Shown here piece after piece: positions 35,146 through 45,052 of a stretch of DNA of 64,000 nucleotides. The DNA comes from Paraburkholderia largidicola (lineage in GTDB: Bacteria > Pseudomonadota > Gammaproteobacteria > Burkholderiales > Burkholderiaceae), in contig NZ_AP023177.1 of NCBI RefSeq assembly GCF_013426895.1, positions 310,001-374,000 on the forward strand, written 5' to 3'. The notes under the pieces are model-generated. The model did no database searches, was not told where the DNA came from, and saw nothing but the letters and a program-made list of their open reading frames with translations. How positions within the stretch are numbered: the stretch's first letter is position 1; each line of letters starts with the position of its first letter. Made by a program: the position numbers and the translations under genes.

Positions 35146-36450
35146 ATGGCGCGAATCATCGGAGGCATCGCTGCCTCACACACACCCACGATCGGGTTCG
35201 CGTTCGACAAGAACAAGCGCGATGACCCGGTATGGGCCCCCATCTTCAGGAACTTCGCGCCGTTGTCCGCGTGGATCGAGGAAAAGCGACCGGACATGCT
35301 GCTGTTCATTTACAACGATCATGTGACGTCGTTCTTCTTCGATCACTATTCCGCGTTCGCGCTCGGCGTCGGGCCACGATGGCATCCGGCGGACGAGGGC
35401 GGCGGTGTGCGCAATTTGCCGCCCATCGACGGTCATCCCGCATTCGCCGCGCATCTCGGCCAGTCGCTGATGGCCGAGGAGTTCGACATGTCGTTCTTCC
35501 AGAACAAGCCTCTCGATCACGGCTGTTTCTCGCCGCTGTCGATGTTGTGCGAACACCGCCCCGCGTGGCCGGTCAAGCTCGTGCCACTGCAAATGGGCGT
35601 ACTGCAATGGCCTGTCCCGTCGGCGCGTCGTTTCTACCGGCTCGGCCAGGCGCTGCGACGTGCAGTCGAGAGCTATCCGGAAGATCTGAGCATCGCAATC
35701 GTCGCGACGGGCGGCCTGTCGCATCAGGTGCACGGTGAACGGTCGGGCTTCAACAACACCGAATGGGACGAGCGCTTCCTCGATCTGTTCGAGCGAGATC
35801 CGGAGCGGCTCGCGAACATGACGATCACCGAATACGCGACCCTCGGAGGCTACGAAGGCTCCGAAGTCGTGATGTGGCTCGCGATGCGTGGCGCGCTTCC
35901 GGCTGGCGTCGTATGCAAACATCGCAGCTACTACCTGCCGTCGATGACCGGCATTGCAACGGCTGTTTACGAAAGCGTCGATACCGAGCCAGATCCGTCT
36001 GCGATCAAGCATCATCGGAAGCGAATCGCGGCGCAGCTCGACGGCATCGAGCGGTTGCAGGGCACGTACCCGTTCACGATCGGCACGGCAGTGAAGGCGT
36101 ATCGGATCAACGACTACCTGCACCGGATGATCGAACCGGATCATCGAACGCGCTTTTTGAGAGACCCCGAAGGCAGCTTCGACGCGGCCGGTCTGTCGGA
36201 CGAGGAACGCGATCTGATGCGCCGGCGCGATTGGCCGGGGCTACTGCGCTACGGCGTGATCTTCTTTCTCCTCGAAAAGCTGGGTGCCGTGACGGGCGTG
36301 TCCAACCTACATATCTACGCGGCGATGCGCGGCCAAACGCTCGAAGACTTCCAACTCACGCGTAACGCGCAGGACGCGTTGTACTCGGTTGCGGGAAACA
36401 GCGCAGGCCCTCTCGGATGGCAAACGAGCGTTGCGCGCGACGACGAGTGA
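35146..36450 (+). CDS. galA: Gallate dioxygenase (LigB-LigA fused extradiol dioxygenase)
   Basis: A 434-residue type II extradiol dioxygenase that opens gallate to 4-oxalomesaconate. The N-terminal LigB domain has metal and catalytic residues in SHTPTIGFAF (His), NDHVTSFFFDH (His), ATGGLSHQVHG (catalytic His) and GYEGSEVVMW (Glu). A LigA-like domain covers about residues 300-420 (INDYLHRMIEP, then GRPGL-type helices and SNLHIYAAMRG). This fused architecture and size fit gallate dioxygenases (DesB/GalA) rather than two-subunit protocatechuate 4,5-dioxygenase. GAAGGAG precedes the ATG. The downstream hydratase and aldolase genes complete the expected route. Confidence 0.9.
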   Translation: MARIIGGIAASHTPTIGFAFDKNKRDDPVWAPIFRNFAPLSAWIEEKRPDMLLFIYNDHVTSFFFDHYSAFALGVGPRWHPADEGGGVRNLPPIDGHPAFAAHLGQSLMAEEFDMSFFQNKPLDHGCFSPLSMLCEHRPAWPVKLVPLQMGVLQWPVPSARRFYRLGQALRRAVESYPEDLSIAIVATGGLSHQVHGERSGFNNTEWDERFLDLFERDPERLANMTITEYATLGGYEGSEVVMWLAMRGALPAGVVCKHRSYYLPSMTGIATAVYESVDTEPDPSAIKHHRKRIAAQLDGIERLQGTYPFTIGTAVKAYRINDYLHRMIEPDHRTRFLRDPEGSFDAAGLSDEERDLMRRRDWPGLLRYGVIFFLLEKLGAVTGVSNLHIYAAMRGQTLEDFQLTRNAQDALYSVAGNSAGPLGWQTSVARDDE

Positions 36451-36699
36451 CGCGGCAGCGAGCGTGTATCACAAGAAAAAGGTTACTAAGAGAGCAGCTA
36501 TCACTGCCGCGACTACGCTGCAAGCGATCTGGATAGTGACGACGCAGCGCCCAGCGGCGCGAGCCCGTCGAACCGGAAGGCCGTTACTCGCTGCGCGGGA
36601 CTTGTGACGCCGCCCTACCCACCTTTTGCACTGCGGGCGACTGCATGAGTCGCAACCGCTTTTGCGGCGCCGCGCAGTTGATCAATTTGAGGAGTGCGA

Positions 36700-37725
36700 G
36701 TGATTATCGACATACACGGCCATTACACGACTGCACCGCAAGCGCTGCAGACCTGGCGCAACCGGCAGATTGCGAGCATCGGCAACCCGTCCGAGGCGCC
36801 GAAGGTATCCGAACTGAACATCAGCGATGACGAACTGCGTGAGTCGATCGAGAACAATCAGTTGCGGTTGATGCGAGAGCGTGACATCGATCTGACAATC
36901 TTCAGTCCGCGCGCGAGCTTTATGGCCCATCACATCGGCGGTTTTCAAATCTCGAGCACATGGGCGGCTATCTGCAACGAACTGTGCCATCGCGTGAGTC
37001 GTCTGTTTCCCGACCGCTTCGTGCCGGCCGCCATGTTGCCGCAGAGCCCGGGAGTCGATGTTACGACATGCATTGCCGAATTGGTCCGCTGCGTCGAGGA
37101 ATTCGGCAATGTCGCCATCAACCTGAATCCCGATCCGTCCGGTGGCCACTGGACGAGCCCGCCGCTGTACGACCGCTACTGGTATCCGGTCTACGAGAAG
37201 ATGGTCGAGTACGACATCCCTGCGATGATCCACGTGAGCACGAGCTGCAACGCGTGCTTCCACACGACGGGTGCGCATTACCTGAACGCCGACACGACCG
37301 CCTTCATGCAATGCCTAACGTCCGACCTGTTCAAAGATTTCCCGGCGCTGCGCCTGGTGATTCCGCACGGCGGCGGCGCCGTGCCTTACCACTGGGGACG
37401 TTTTCGCGGACTCGCCCAAGAACTGAACAGGCATCCGCTCGAAGAACATCTGCTGAGCAACGTGTTTTTCGACACTTGCGTCTACCATCAGCCGGGCGTT
37501 GATCTGCTGACGCACGTGATTCCCGTCGACAACATCCTGTTCGCCAGCGAGATGATCGGCGCAGTGCGCGGAATCGATCCACGCACGGGGCACTATTTTG
37601 ACGATACGAAGCGCTATATCGAAGCTGCCAACATCGGGCCGCAAGACCGCTATGCGATCTATGAGGGCAACGCGCGACGGGTGTATCCGCGTCTCGACGC
37701 ACAACTGAAACTAAAGGGGCTTTGA
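36700..37725 (+). CDS. ligJ: 4-oxalomesaconate hydratase LigJ (amidohydrolase fold)
   Basis: A 341-residue Zn-dependent amidohydrolase-superfamily enzyme closely resembling LigJ. The beginning [12 protein letters not shown] has the two metal His, [12 protein letters not shown] follows, and [19 protein letters not shown], then [20 protein letters not shown] and [10 protein letters not shown] are LigJ signatures. It adds water to the oxalomesaconate isomer to give 4-carboxy-4-hydroxy-2-oxoadipate. The GTG at 36700 has GAGGAG six nt upstream and gives the N-terminus expected for LigJ; a GTG two codons earlier is also in frame. It ends 2 nt before the aldolase start. Confidence 0.93.
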   Translation: MIIDIHGHYTTAPQALQTWRNRQIASIGNPSEAPKVSELNISDDELRESIENNQLRLMRERDIDLTIFSPRASFMAHHIGGFQISSTWAAICNELCHRVSRLFPDRFVPAAMLPQSPGVDVTTCIAELVRCVEEFGNVAINLNPDPSGGHWTSPPLYDRYWYPVYEKMVEYDIPAMIHVSTSCNACFHTTGAHYLNADTTAFMQCLTSDLFKDFPALRLVIPHGGGAVPYHWGRFRGLAQELNRHPLEEHLLSNVFFDTCVYHQPGVDLLTHVIPVDNILFASEMIGAVRGIDPRTGHYFDDTKRYIEAANIGPQDRYAIYEGNARRVYPRLDAQLKLKGL

Positions 37726-37727
37726 CC

Positions 37728-38411
37728 ATGGTCGAACTTGGGGTCGTTTATCGCAATATCCGCCGTGCGGATGAGAGTGTCGCTCAGCGGCTCGCGGAGC
37801 TGGGTTCCGCAACAGTGCACGAAGCGATGGGCCGTACCGGTCTGCTGAAACCGTACATGCGGCCGATCTATCCGCGCGCGCGGGCGGCGGGGACGGCCAT
37901 CACCGTGCTGCTACATCCCGGCGACAACTGGATGCTGCACGTCGCCGCCGAGCAAATTCAGCCTGGCGACATCGTTGTCGCGGCGATCACGGCTGACAGC
38001 ACTGATGGCTACTTCGGCGATCTGCTCGCGACAAGCTTCAGGGCGCGAGGCGCGAAGGCGTTGATCATCGACGCGGGTGTGCGCGACGTCGCGATGCTCG
38101 ACGAAATGCAGTTTCCCGTGTGGAGCAAGGCGGTCTCAGCGAAGGGTACGATCAAGGCGACGCTCGGCTCGGTGAACGTTCCCGTCGTCTGCGCGGGAGC
38201 ACTCGTTCACCCAGGAGACGTGATCGTCGCAGACGATGATGGTATTGTCGCCGTGCCCGCCGCGAGCGCCGCGGTGGTGATCGAGAGGGCGGCCTTGCGT
38301 GAAGCCAATGAGGTCTCGAAGCGCGCGAAGCTCGCATCCGGCTTGCTGGGGCTCGACATGTACGACATGCGCGAGCCGCTGCGTAAAGCTGGTCTGCGCT
38401 ATATCGATTAA
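37728..38411 (+). CDS. ligK: 4-carboxy-4-hydroxy-2-oxoadipate aldolase LigK
   Basis: A 227-residue class II pyruvate aldolase of the RraA-like fold. It has [35 protein letters not shown], and the metal/active-site region [18 protein letters not shown] (Arg and Asp). It cleaves the LigJ product into pyruvate and oxaloacetate, and often decarboxylates oxaloacetate as well. The ATG is 2 nt after the ligJ stop, so the genes are coupled. All family residues appear intact. Confidence 0.92.
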   Translation: MVELGVVYRNIRRADESVAQRLAELGSATVHEAMGRTGLLKPYMRPIYPRARAAGTAITVLLHPGDNWMLHVAAEQIQPGDIVVAAITADSTDGYFGDLLATSFRARGAKALIIDAGVRDVAMLDEMQFPVWSKAVSAKGTIKATLGSVNVPVVCAGALVHPGDVIVADDDGIVAVPAASAAVVIERAALREANEVSKRAKLASGLLGLDMYDMREPLRKAGLRYID

Positions 38412-38425
38412 AGTGAGCCCGCCGA

Positions 38426-39133
38426 ATGGACTATGTAGCACGAACGTCAATTGAAGTCTCAGGCATCGCGTCGATGGCGACGCGGCCGATCCTCGCGCAG
38501 CTCGCGGCGCAATACGAACGAGATACAGGTTGCCGCGTGGCGATCACTTCGGTCGGCGGCGTCGAAGCCGCGCGCCGCGTGCAAGCGGGCGAAGCGTTTG
38601 ACTTTGTGGTGCTCGCGTCCGACGTGATCGACCGGCTTGCGGCTGACGGTTGCGTCGATGCGGACGGCCGCGTCGATATTGCACGCTCGCGCGTGGCAAT
38701 CGCGGTCGCCGCAGGCGCTCCGCGTCCGGATGTGGGTTCGGAAGAGGCGGTGCGCGATGCGATCCGGGTGACCGGACGAATCGGCTACTCGACAGGACCG
38801 AGCGGCACCCATCTGAAGCGTCTTTTAGAACGCTGGGGCATCGCCGATTCGATCGCCTCGCGAATCGTTCAGGCACCGCCGGGCGTGCCCGTCGCGAAGC
38901 TGATTTCGAATGGCGACGTCGATCTTGGGTTCCAACAGTTGAGCGAGCTGATGCATGTGCCGGGCGTCGACGTCGTCGGACTCTTGCCGCCCGCGATCGA
39001 GGTTGCGACGGTGTTCTCGGTCGCGACGTGCCGCGCAATGCACGAGCGTCACGCGACTGTAGGGTTTATCGAGTTGCTAGTGTCGCCGCATGCGGACGCT
39101 GTCAAGCGCGAGCACGGAATGGAGCCGATGTGA
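38426..39133 (+). CDS. Cytoplasmic ModA-like substrate-binding domain protein
   Basis: A 235-residue type II periplasmic-binding-protein fold resembling molybdate-binding ModA: SGIASMATRPILAQLAAQYE at the start, then VEAARRVQAGEAFDFVVLAS, IGYSTGPSGTHLKRLLERWG and DLGFQQLSELMHVPG. There is no signal peptide and no transporter gene nearby, so it is probably not an importer subunit. It begins 14 nt after the ligK stop and must be co-transcribed. The gallate route also needs an oxalomesaconate tautomerase (LigU/GalD), and none is visible here. This protein could sense an intermediate or supply that step, but that is speculation; only the fold and context are seen. Confidence 0.85.
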   Translation: MDYVARTSIEVSGIASMATRPILAQLAAQYERDTGCRVAITSVGGVEAARRVQAGEAFDFVVLASDVIDRLAADGCVDADGRVDIARSRVAIAVAAGAPRPDVGSEEAVRDAIRVTGRIGYSTGPSGTHLKRLLERWGIADSIASRIVQAPPGVPVAKLISNGDVDLGFQQLSELMHVPGVDVVGLLPPAIEVATVFSVATCRAMHERHATVGFIELLVSPHADAVKREHGMEPM

Positions 39134-40010
39134 TGGCCACACGGCAGTGAAAGCACGCGCGCCCAAAGCGCCAACGAAGCCGGATAACTCGGAATTTCAT
39201 GTTGGCGACGCGAATGATCAATTGTCCTACAACCATGGCGGGCCTCGTTAAGTTGAGAGCAGGAAGTTGGGGGGTATCGCAGATGTAGAAGATTCCTTTT
39301 GATTATCGGGCGATTCCGGTGCCGCTCCCAGCTGGGGTTAGGAATTAAGTCGCTCCCATACAGAGCTCGACTGCGCTAGGCGAAGGTCGAAGCGACTGTT
39401 GCCGGCTACGTATTATGTTTGGAGCGATTGCTTATCGGCCCGTCCTCCGCCACCACACACAAATGCGACAAGGCCACGACTCGCTGCGGGCCAGGTAACA
39501 GACCGCCCACTCGCTCTGGCGAACGCCGCTAATACTGCCGCGCCGATGCTCCTGTCGCTGTTCTGAAGACACCACGGCCATATGATTACCCCGACGTTGT
39601 CCATCTCATCGTCGCAGTCGCGAACCGTTGTGTAGCTGCTGCGGATCACGCCCGTGTCGAGAGCCAAGCCCGCGCCCGGGCCGTTGCGAGACGATACGCT
39701 CGGCCAATCGGCTGCGGCCGATAGAAACGGTCTTGATGTGCAGTTTGCCGGAGTCTACGCGGTACAGAGGTCAGACCGGGTCGACCGATTCCCGATGACT
39801 TTCGCAAGCGATTGAATGCCACCCGTCCTCGCCGATTCATAGCCAGTTGGCGATAACAGTTATCTTCCTCCGCTGTTGAACGCCGAAATGCGCCCAACTA
39901 CTATCTTATTGAGCTGCTCGATTATATGCCAGCCGACGGCGGCGCCGACGAATCGACCGACTTGAAATCAGTTTCTACGAAATCTCAATTTATGAATGGA
40001 GAGGTATTCC
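39134..40010. other. Gap between the gallate operon and the EthD gene
   Basis: About 880 nt with only short, unrecognisable frames. The right end contains GGAGAGG, the EthD ribosome site. I found no IS remnant, strong hairpin or RNA gene. Confidence 0.4.
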
Positions 40011-40352
40011 ATGATCAAAGTTCTGGCAGTCTTGAAAAGAAAAGATGACATTACCCGAGAACAGTTCATCAGTTATTGGAGAGAAACGCATATTCCGATG
40101 GTCAAAACGCTTCCAGGTCTGCGAAAGTTCGTCTGCAACGTCGTTGTGGACGACTTTGTCCAGTCCAATTATCCTGCCGTAGATCGCTATGATGGGTGTA
40201 GCGAACTCTACTTTGACGACCTAGCGTCTGCCGATGCGGCATTCAACTCCGCTCAAGGAAAACTTAACGGTGAGGATGCACTTAACTTTATTGGCCAGCG
40301 CTTATTTCTAGCGACCGAGACCGTGGACATCACCGATCTCCAAGGCGTTTGA
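40011..40352 (+). CDS. EthD-domain protein
   Basis: A 113-residue dimeric ferredoxin-like protein. The start, MIKVLAVLKRKDDITREQFI then YWRETHIPMVKTLPGLRKFV, with His and Pro, is the typical EthD/ABM-like pattern; an LYFDDLASADAAFNS helix follows. Family members assist cytochrome P450 ether degradation or act in aromatic catabolism, with no agreed reaction. GGAGAGG lies 8 nt before the ATG. It lies 249 nt upstream of the MFS gene and may be co-regulated with it. Confidence 0.85.
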   Translation: MIKVLAVLKRKDDITREQFISYWRETHIPMVKTLPGLRKFVCNVVVDDFVQSNYPAVDRYDGCSELYFDDLASADAAFNSAQGKLNGEDALNFIGQRLFLATETVDITDLQGV

Positions 40353-40601
40353 CAACCGTTTGCCCGCGCGTTCGGCGGGCCGCGACTGCGCACCGAGCAT
40401 TTTGTCTGCCGGCGCCACCTTCTCGGCTCGCCAGAAGCGACTCTTCTCTTGTGAATCGAATAATGCGAGACGCACTCGTATTACTGATAGCCCGAACGAG
40501 CAGCGGACCGTCGTAACACCTCGCCGACACCGAGTCGCTGGCGGAGAAGCCGCTGGACTTGCGTTTATGTATGCACAATCATTAGATTTAATGGAGACAA
40601 G

Positions 40602-41924
40602 ATGAATGCCAACGTCATATCACGAGAGGGAGATGCGCTGCATGCAGGGGCGGTGTATGCGAAGGTCAGCCGCCGGCTTCTGCCGTTCCTATTTATATGC
40701 TACATGATTGCCTATCTGGATCGAATTAACATCAGCTTCGCCAAGTTGCAAATGCTCAGCGCCCTCCGAATGTCGGATGCGGTCTATGGTTTAGGTGCTG
40801 GTGTGTTTTTCGTGGGGTACTTGCTCTTCGAGATTCCAAGTAATCTTCTTCTGTTGAAGGTCGGTGCACGTCGATGGATTGCTCGCATTATGGTGACATG
40901 GGGGATTTTGTCGACCAATATGATGTTTGTTAAATCGCCGGCATCATTCTACGTCTTGCGCTTTCTCCTTGGCGTGGCAGAAGCTGGATTTATTCCAGCG
41001 GTGCTGTTGTATCTGACTCATTGGTTTCCAGCTTATCGGCAAAGCAAAGCGACCGCGCTATTCCTGACTGGAATTCCCATGTCCGGCGTTATCGGCGGAC
41101 CTGTTTCAGGATGGCTGCTGAGTCATTTTTCGGGCACCCTAGGTCTTGCTGGTTGGCAATGGCTATTCTTTCTCGAGGGCCTGCCCGCTATAGTCATCGG
41201 CGTAATCGCATTTTTCTACCTCGATGATGACGTTCCCTCCGCCCGGTGGCTTTCATCGGCGGAAAAGACGTTGATTTTGCGAGACGTGGCCGACGATGAA
41301 GGTGGGCATAAAATGCATTCTGTAAGAGACGGCCTCAGTAATCCCCGGGTGCTTCTTCTCGGTCTAATCTACTTCTTCTTCATAATGGGGCTTTACGGCG
41401 TTACGTTCTGGTTGCCGACTATAGTCAAGGCGACAGGGGTGACCGATGCCCTCAAGATTGGACTGCTTTCTGCCGTTCCGTATGTGGCCGCCGTGCTCGC
41501 AATGATTTTGACCAGTCGCAGCTCAGACGCCACGGGGGAACGTCGATGGCACTTGGCCTTGGCTGGGTTCGTTGGTGCCGCCGGTCTCTGTGGCAGTGTG
41601 GCGTTCGCACAAACCACTGCATTGGCGCTGTGCGCACTTACAATGGGTACGATGGGTGTGATGACCACCATCTCGCAATTCTGGGCATTACCGTCGCGTC
41701 TGCTCACCGGCGCTGCGGCAGCAGCGGGCATTGCATTCGTCAATTCGATCGGGCAGATCGCTGGTCTAATCAGCCCCGTACTCGTCGGATGGATTCAAGT
41801 GTCAACCGGCACCGCAACCATAAGTGTTCTCGGTTTGGCACTGAGCATGGTGATTGGCGGACTGCTTGTTTTTTGGGTGCCTGGTCGCCTGGTGAACGTT
41901 CGGAGAGAAGCGATCGCAGGGTGA
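40602..41924 (+). CDS. MFS transporter, anion:cation symporter (ACS) family
   Basis: A 440-residue inner-membrane symporter with 12 predicted helices. Seen are CYMIAYLDRINISFAKLQM in helix 1, VGYLLFEIPSNLLLLKVGAR (the ACS signature), and RFLLGVAEAGFIPAVLLYLT in helix 4. Members import phthalate, tartrate, glucarate or other organic acids. GGAGACAAG precedes the ATG. The EthD gene upstream and LysR gene downstream suggest a small unit for uptake and first attack of an organic acid; the acid cannot be named. Confidence 0.9.
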   Translation: MNANVISREGDALHAGAVYAKVSRRLLPFLFICYMIAYLDRINISFAKLQMLSALRMSDAVYGLGAGVFFVGYLLFEIPSNLLLLKVGARRWIARIMVTWGILSTNMMFVKSPASFYVLRFLLGVAEAGFIPAVLLYLTHWFPAYRQSKATALFLTGIPMSGVIGGPVSGWLLSHFSGTLGLAGWQWLFFLEGLPAIVIGVIAFFYLDDDVPSARWLSSAEKTLILRDVADDEGGHKMHSVRDGLSNPRVLLLGLIYFFFIMGLYGVTFWLPTIVKATGVTDALKIGLLSAVPYVAAVLAMILTSRSSDATGERRWHLALAGFVGAAGLCGSVAFAQTTALALCALTMGTMGVMTTISQFWALPSRLLTGAAAAAGIAFVNSIGQIAGLISPVLVGWIQVSTGTATISVLGLALSMVIGGLLVFWVPGRLVNVRREAIAG

Positions 41925-41977
41925 ACGCCCATTGATTCGCTAAGACTACCTAGCGCAGGCAACGACCGATAAGGTGA

Positions 41978-42916
41978 ATGATGGGCGTAAAAGATGAGCG
42001 ACTGACGGAGATGCGGGCCTTCATGGCTGTTGCCACGGTGGGCGGGTTCACTGCAGCTGCATCACTACTTGAATCAAGTCAATCGTTCATAAGCTCGACT
42101 GTGTCTGGACTCGAACGACGTCTTGGCGTTCAGTTAATGCATCGCTCGACACGAGGTCAGCGTTTGACTGCGGAGGGTGAACGGTTCTTGGTTTCATGCA
42201 AACATATCATGCAGGAACTTGACGACGCCGAAGCCGACATCCGATCTGATGAGCCGAGGGGCGACTTACGCGCGAGCATACCGCTTGCCTTCGGTACCGA
42301 CCAGATCGTCCCTCAACTGACATCGTTTCTAAGCACGAATCCCAACGTGAGCCTTCACCTGTCCTTGACAGACGAGCCGGTGAACCTAATGAAGGATAAC
42401 TTTGATGTCGCCGTGAGGATGGGACACCCTCAGGACTCTTCGCTGGTTAGCAGACGTCTTTGCACAATTAAGCGCCTAGTCGTGGCGTCACCTCAATATA
42501 TCTCCAAACGAGGCTATCCTACGACGCCCGCCGAACTGGCGCAGCACCAATGTCTAATATGGGAACCACCGATGGAAAGACTCAATCGATGGCCCTTTTT
42601 TCTTGATGGAGGGCGCGAAGAGGTTACAGTGCACGGGCATCTTCATGCAAGCAGCGGCACAGCGCTCTACAAATTCTGCCTGGCGGGCATCGGCATCATG
42701 CGCTTGGCGGAGTATTTGGCCATCCCGTCGATCCAAAAGGGCGAATTGGTCCCCCTTCTGACCGAGTTTCAAGCCATAGAGGAAACGCCCGTGTATGCGG
42801 TGTTCCATCGAGAACAGAAGCTGGTGCCGCGCATCAGGGCGTTCGTCGACCATTTGGTTTCCGCGTTCGAAGTCCCGCCGTGGCGTCAGCCGCCTGACCT
42901 TCCCAACGACCGCTGA
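41978..42916 (+). CDS. LysR-family transcriptional regulator
   Basis: A 312-residue LysR protein. The HTH (EMRAFMAVATVGGFTAAASL, then SSTVSGLERRLGVQLMHRST) is followed by an effector domain with NFDVAVRMGHPQDSSLVSRR. It is on the same strand as the MFS gene, 53 nt after it, so it is probably transcribed with its target. AAGGTGA precedes two adjacent ATGs. An IS3 remnant begins about 340 nt later. Confidence 0.9.
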   Translation: MMGVKDERLTEMRAFMAVATVGGFTAAASLLESSQSFISSTVSGLERRLGVQLMHRSTRGQRLTAEGERFLVSCKHIMQELDDAEADIRSDEPRGDLRASIPLAFGTDQIVPQLTSFLSTNPNVSLHLSLTDEPVNLMKDNFDVAVRMGHPQDSSLVSRRLCTIKRLVVASPQYISKRGYPTTPAELAQHQCLIWEPPMERLNRWPFFLDGGREEVTVHGHLHASSGTALYKFCLAGIGIMRLAEYLAIPSIQKGELVPLLTEFQAIEETPVYAVFHREQKLVPRIRAFVDHLVSAFEVPPWRQPPDLPNDR

Positions 42917-43260
42917 CGAGGCGGCAAGCGCGACATTTCGAGCTTGCCGATGGGAGGTACTTCTACGCTTCTACGGCATCGCACGTTTCGCGCGGAGCTT
43001 ACATATTCTCGACGCAACGGATTGCCGCTACCTACACGGCAGAAAAATCAACCGAATTTTTCCGTCAATGCAACTTAGCACGCGACCTGCTCGCTTATTA
43101 TGAATTTGGACGATACGTAGAATCCGATCGACTCGGTGCCGCCGGTGATTTGTCGTCTGTGGCGGGTACGCCGCCTTCGACTCCTCGCCACCGGCGAAAA
43201 CCTTCGCCACTATACCGAACAAGATGATTGTCGCCGCACATTTCCGGGGCGGTTCAAAAA
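42917..43260. other. Gap between LysR gene and IS3 remnant
   Basis: About 340 nt without a supported gene; it may include the decayed left part of the neighbouring IS3 element. Confidence 0.3.
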
Positions 43261-43980
43261 CGGGCGAGCTGCAGGAGGTCGACAAGGAGCAGAAGCCGCA
43301 GACCGAACTTGAAGACGAGCTGGCACGCGTGCAGCGGAAACTGGCGGGAGTGAAGATGAAGCGTGATCTGTTGATATGGCCTAATTTTGCAAGCAGGTCG
43401 GGCAACGTCCTTGCTGTCGCGATTTCGAGCATCAATGTATCCGAGCTGATTGGTAACGCGATAGACGGGCTGTTTATCGACGATGGATCAAGCTCATATC
43501 CAGGGACTGGTTACCGCATTACATCGTTCCGTCACGGGATGTTGATGTCCACGCCGAACTGCTCCCGATCGTACACCGGCGAAATCGTTGGCTATGCGAT
43601 AAGCGAACGCATGACGAAAGACTTGGTGATGCAGGCGCTGTTTCAAGCCGAAGTCCGAAGCCCGTCCTGATTCAGCACACCGACGGCGGTTCGCAACATT
43701 GCGCACGAGCTTACCAGAAGCTCGTTAGGCAGTTCGGCATGCGTGCGTCGATGAGTCGCCACGGCAACTGCTACGATACGCGCGGATCGAATCGTTCTGG
43801 GGTTCTCTGATGAGCGAACTGATCTGTCATCAGCGATTCGCCACGCAGGAGCAAGCCAGACTCGTCATAAGCGAATACATCGAAATATTTTACAACCGGC
43901 AGCGTACGCAGGCCCGTCTCGGCTACCTGTCGCCTGCCGTCTTTACACAGCGGTTCTATTTGGATCGTACTGCGGCTTAA
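43261..43980 (+). pseudogene. IS3-family transposase remnant (OrfA end and OrfB)
   Basis: Fragments in changing frames. ELEDELARVQRKLAGVKMKR is the leucine-zipper end of OrfA. GEIVGYAISERMTKDLVMQA and HTDGGSQHCARAYQKLVRQF with FGMRASMSRHGNCYDT are OrfB DDE blocks. RIESFWGSLMSELICHQRFA carries the Glu block, and YIEIFYNRQRTQARLGYLSP then FTQRFYL is the C-terminus. Several frameshifts and an internal deletion make it non-functional. It is a different IS3 group from the IS407-type remnants elsewhere in the window. Confidence 0.85.
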
Positions 43981-43984
43981 CGCG

Positions 43985-44175
43985 TTGGTCTCCACCAATT
44001 CCGACCGACCTCAGTCTTAGGTGGCTTGCCCTGAAGCTCAAAGGTCATGCTGAAAGAGATCGTGGCCGCCCTCACGCTGAGATTGGCTCCGACCGAGAAA
44101 CCAATCCTCAAACCGGCCCCATTCACCGCCCTGACAAGATACATCCATTTGCCGTGGACCTCGGATATCTTGATC
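43985..44175 (-). pseudogene. Probable IS6-family transposase fragment
   Basis: The complementary strand reads RIKISEVHGKWMYLVRAVNG then AGLRIGFSVGANLSVRAA. This fits the segment around the first catalytic Asp of IS6/IS26-type transposases (the consensus has a Glu/Asp-x-YxKxxGxWxYLYRAVD pattern), although the Asp itself is not preserved. No ends or remaining domains are present. It lies between the IS3 remnant and the stop of the TIM-barrel gene. The family call is tentative. Confidence 0.5.
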
Positions 44176-44955
44176 CTAGTGCCCAAGAAAGCGCCGCGTG
44201 CGTTCCATGACGATGCGCGCCTGCTCGCCGAACGGAAGTCCGCGCAAAGCAAGCGTCGGAGTCTCGATAGCGAGCGTCATGTCCGTTCGAAGCTGCGCGA
44301 GCATTGCTTGCAACGGTAACTCACCATCCCCTGGAAGCAGGCGCGCTGTGCGCGCCTCGGTGCGGCGACCTTCCACAGAAGCGGGCGATGCAAGCCGCGC
44401 ATCGCAAAGCTGGATGTATTCGATGAGCTCCGGATTTATGCGCGCGATATCTTCCGTGTGCGCCCCCGAACGAAAGAACTGCAATGCATCGATAAGCAGC
44501 CGCGCATTAGGCTGGCCGCTGCCGTAGACGGTCGCAAGTGCATCGCTCGGGGTGCCGATCGCGCAGTACGTGATCGGCTCCAAACCCACTGTCATGTCAA
44601 AGTGCGCCGCCGCTTCACACAGCACGCAGAAGTTGTCCGTCAGGCGCGCGCGGTCGTCGTCCAAGCCTACGGTCAGCACATGCTTTGCACCCAGGCGATG
44701 CCCCACCTCCAGAGCTGGTAGCAGGTCGCCAATATTCGTGTCTGCTTGAAGCCAGCCCGGTTCGATATCGAGCAGCTTTACGCCCGTCGCGTGCGTGCGC
44801 GCTTCGAGTTCACGAATCAGCGCGGCGTCGTGCACGACATCGACGGCTCGCAGGCCGTAATAATTGAAGCCGCTGGCATGCGCGGCGTCCGCCAGTTGCA
44901 GCGGGCTCGCGTCCCGTAGCGTGAGATGGTGCAAGGAAAGTTTTTGCATGATCAT
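44176..44955 (-). CDS. AP-endonuclease-type TIM-barrel protein, candidate 3-dehydroshikimate dehydratase
   Basis: A 259-residue xylose-isomerase-like TIM barrel. Likely metal ligands are Glu in MTVGLEPI, Asp in RLLIDALQFF, and Glu in LAIETPTLAL. Such proteins are annotated as sugar-phosphate isomerases or epimerases, but the family also contains metal-dependent 3-dehydroshikimate dehydratases (AsbF/QuiC type). The neighbouring shikimate dehydrogenase and ShiA-like symporter favour the latter, giving protocatechuate. Context drives this; catalytic identity is not proven. The symporter gene lies upstream on the same strand, 97 nt away. Confidence 0.75.
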   Translation of the reverse strand: MIMQKLSLHHLTLRDASPLQLADAAHASGFNYYGLRAVDVVHDAALIRELEARTHATGVKLLDIEPGWLQADTNIGDLLPALEVGHRLGAKHVLTVGLDDDRARLTDNFCVLCEAAAHFDMTVGLEPITYCAIGTPSDALATVYGSGQPNARLLIDALQFFRSGAHTEDIARINPELIEYIQLCDARLASPASVEGRRTEARTARLLPGDGELPLQAMLAQLRTDMTLAIETPTLALRGLPFGEQARIVMERTRRFLGH

Positions 44956-45052
44956 TCTTGTCGATGGTTGAACAAAAAATCATAGGCAAGCGAAGCTGCG
45001 CCGGACGCTCAACAGCGGCGGCCGCTGATTCTCCTTCGCTTAAAAGGGCTAA

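Noticed and set aside
35176..36144. 322-codon minus-strand frame
   Set aside because: It is the antisense of the gallate dioxygenase gene, an effect of high GC.
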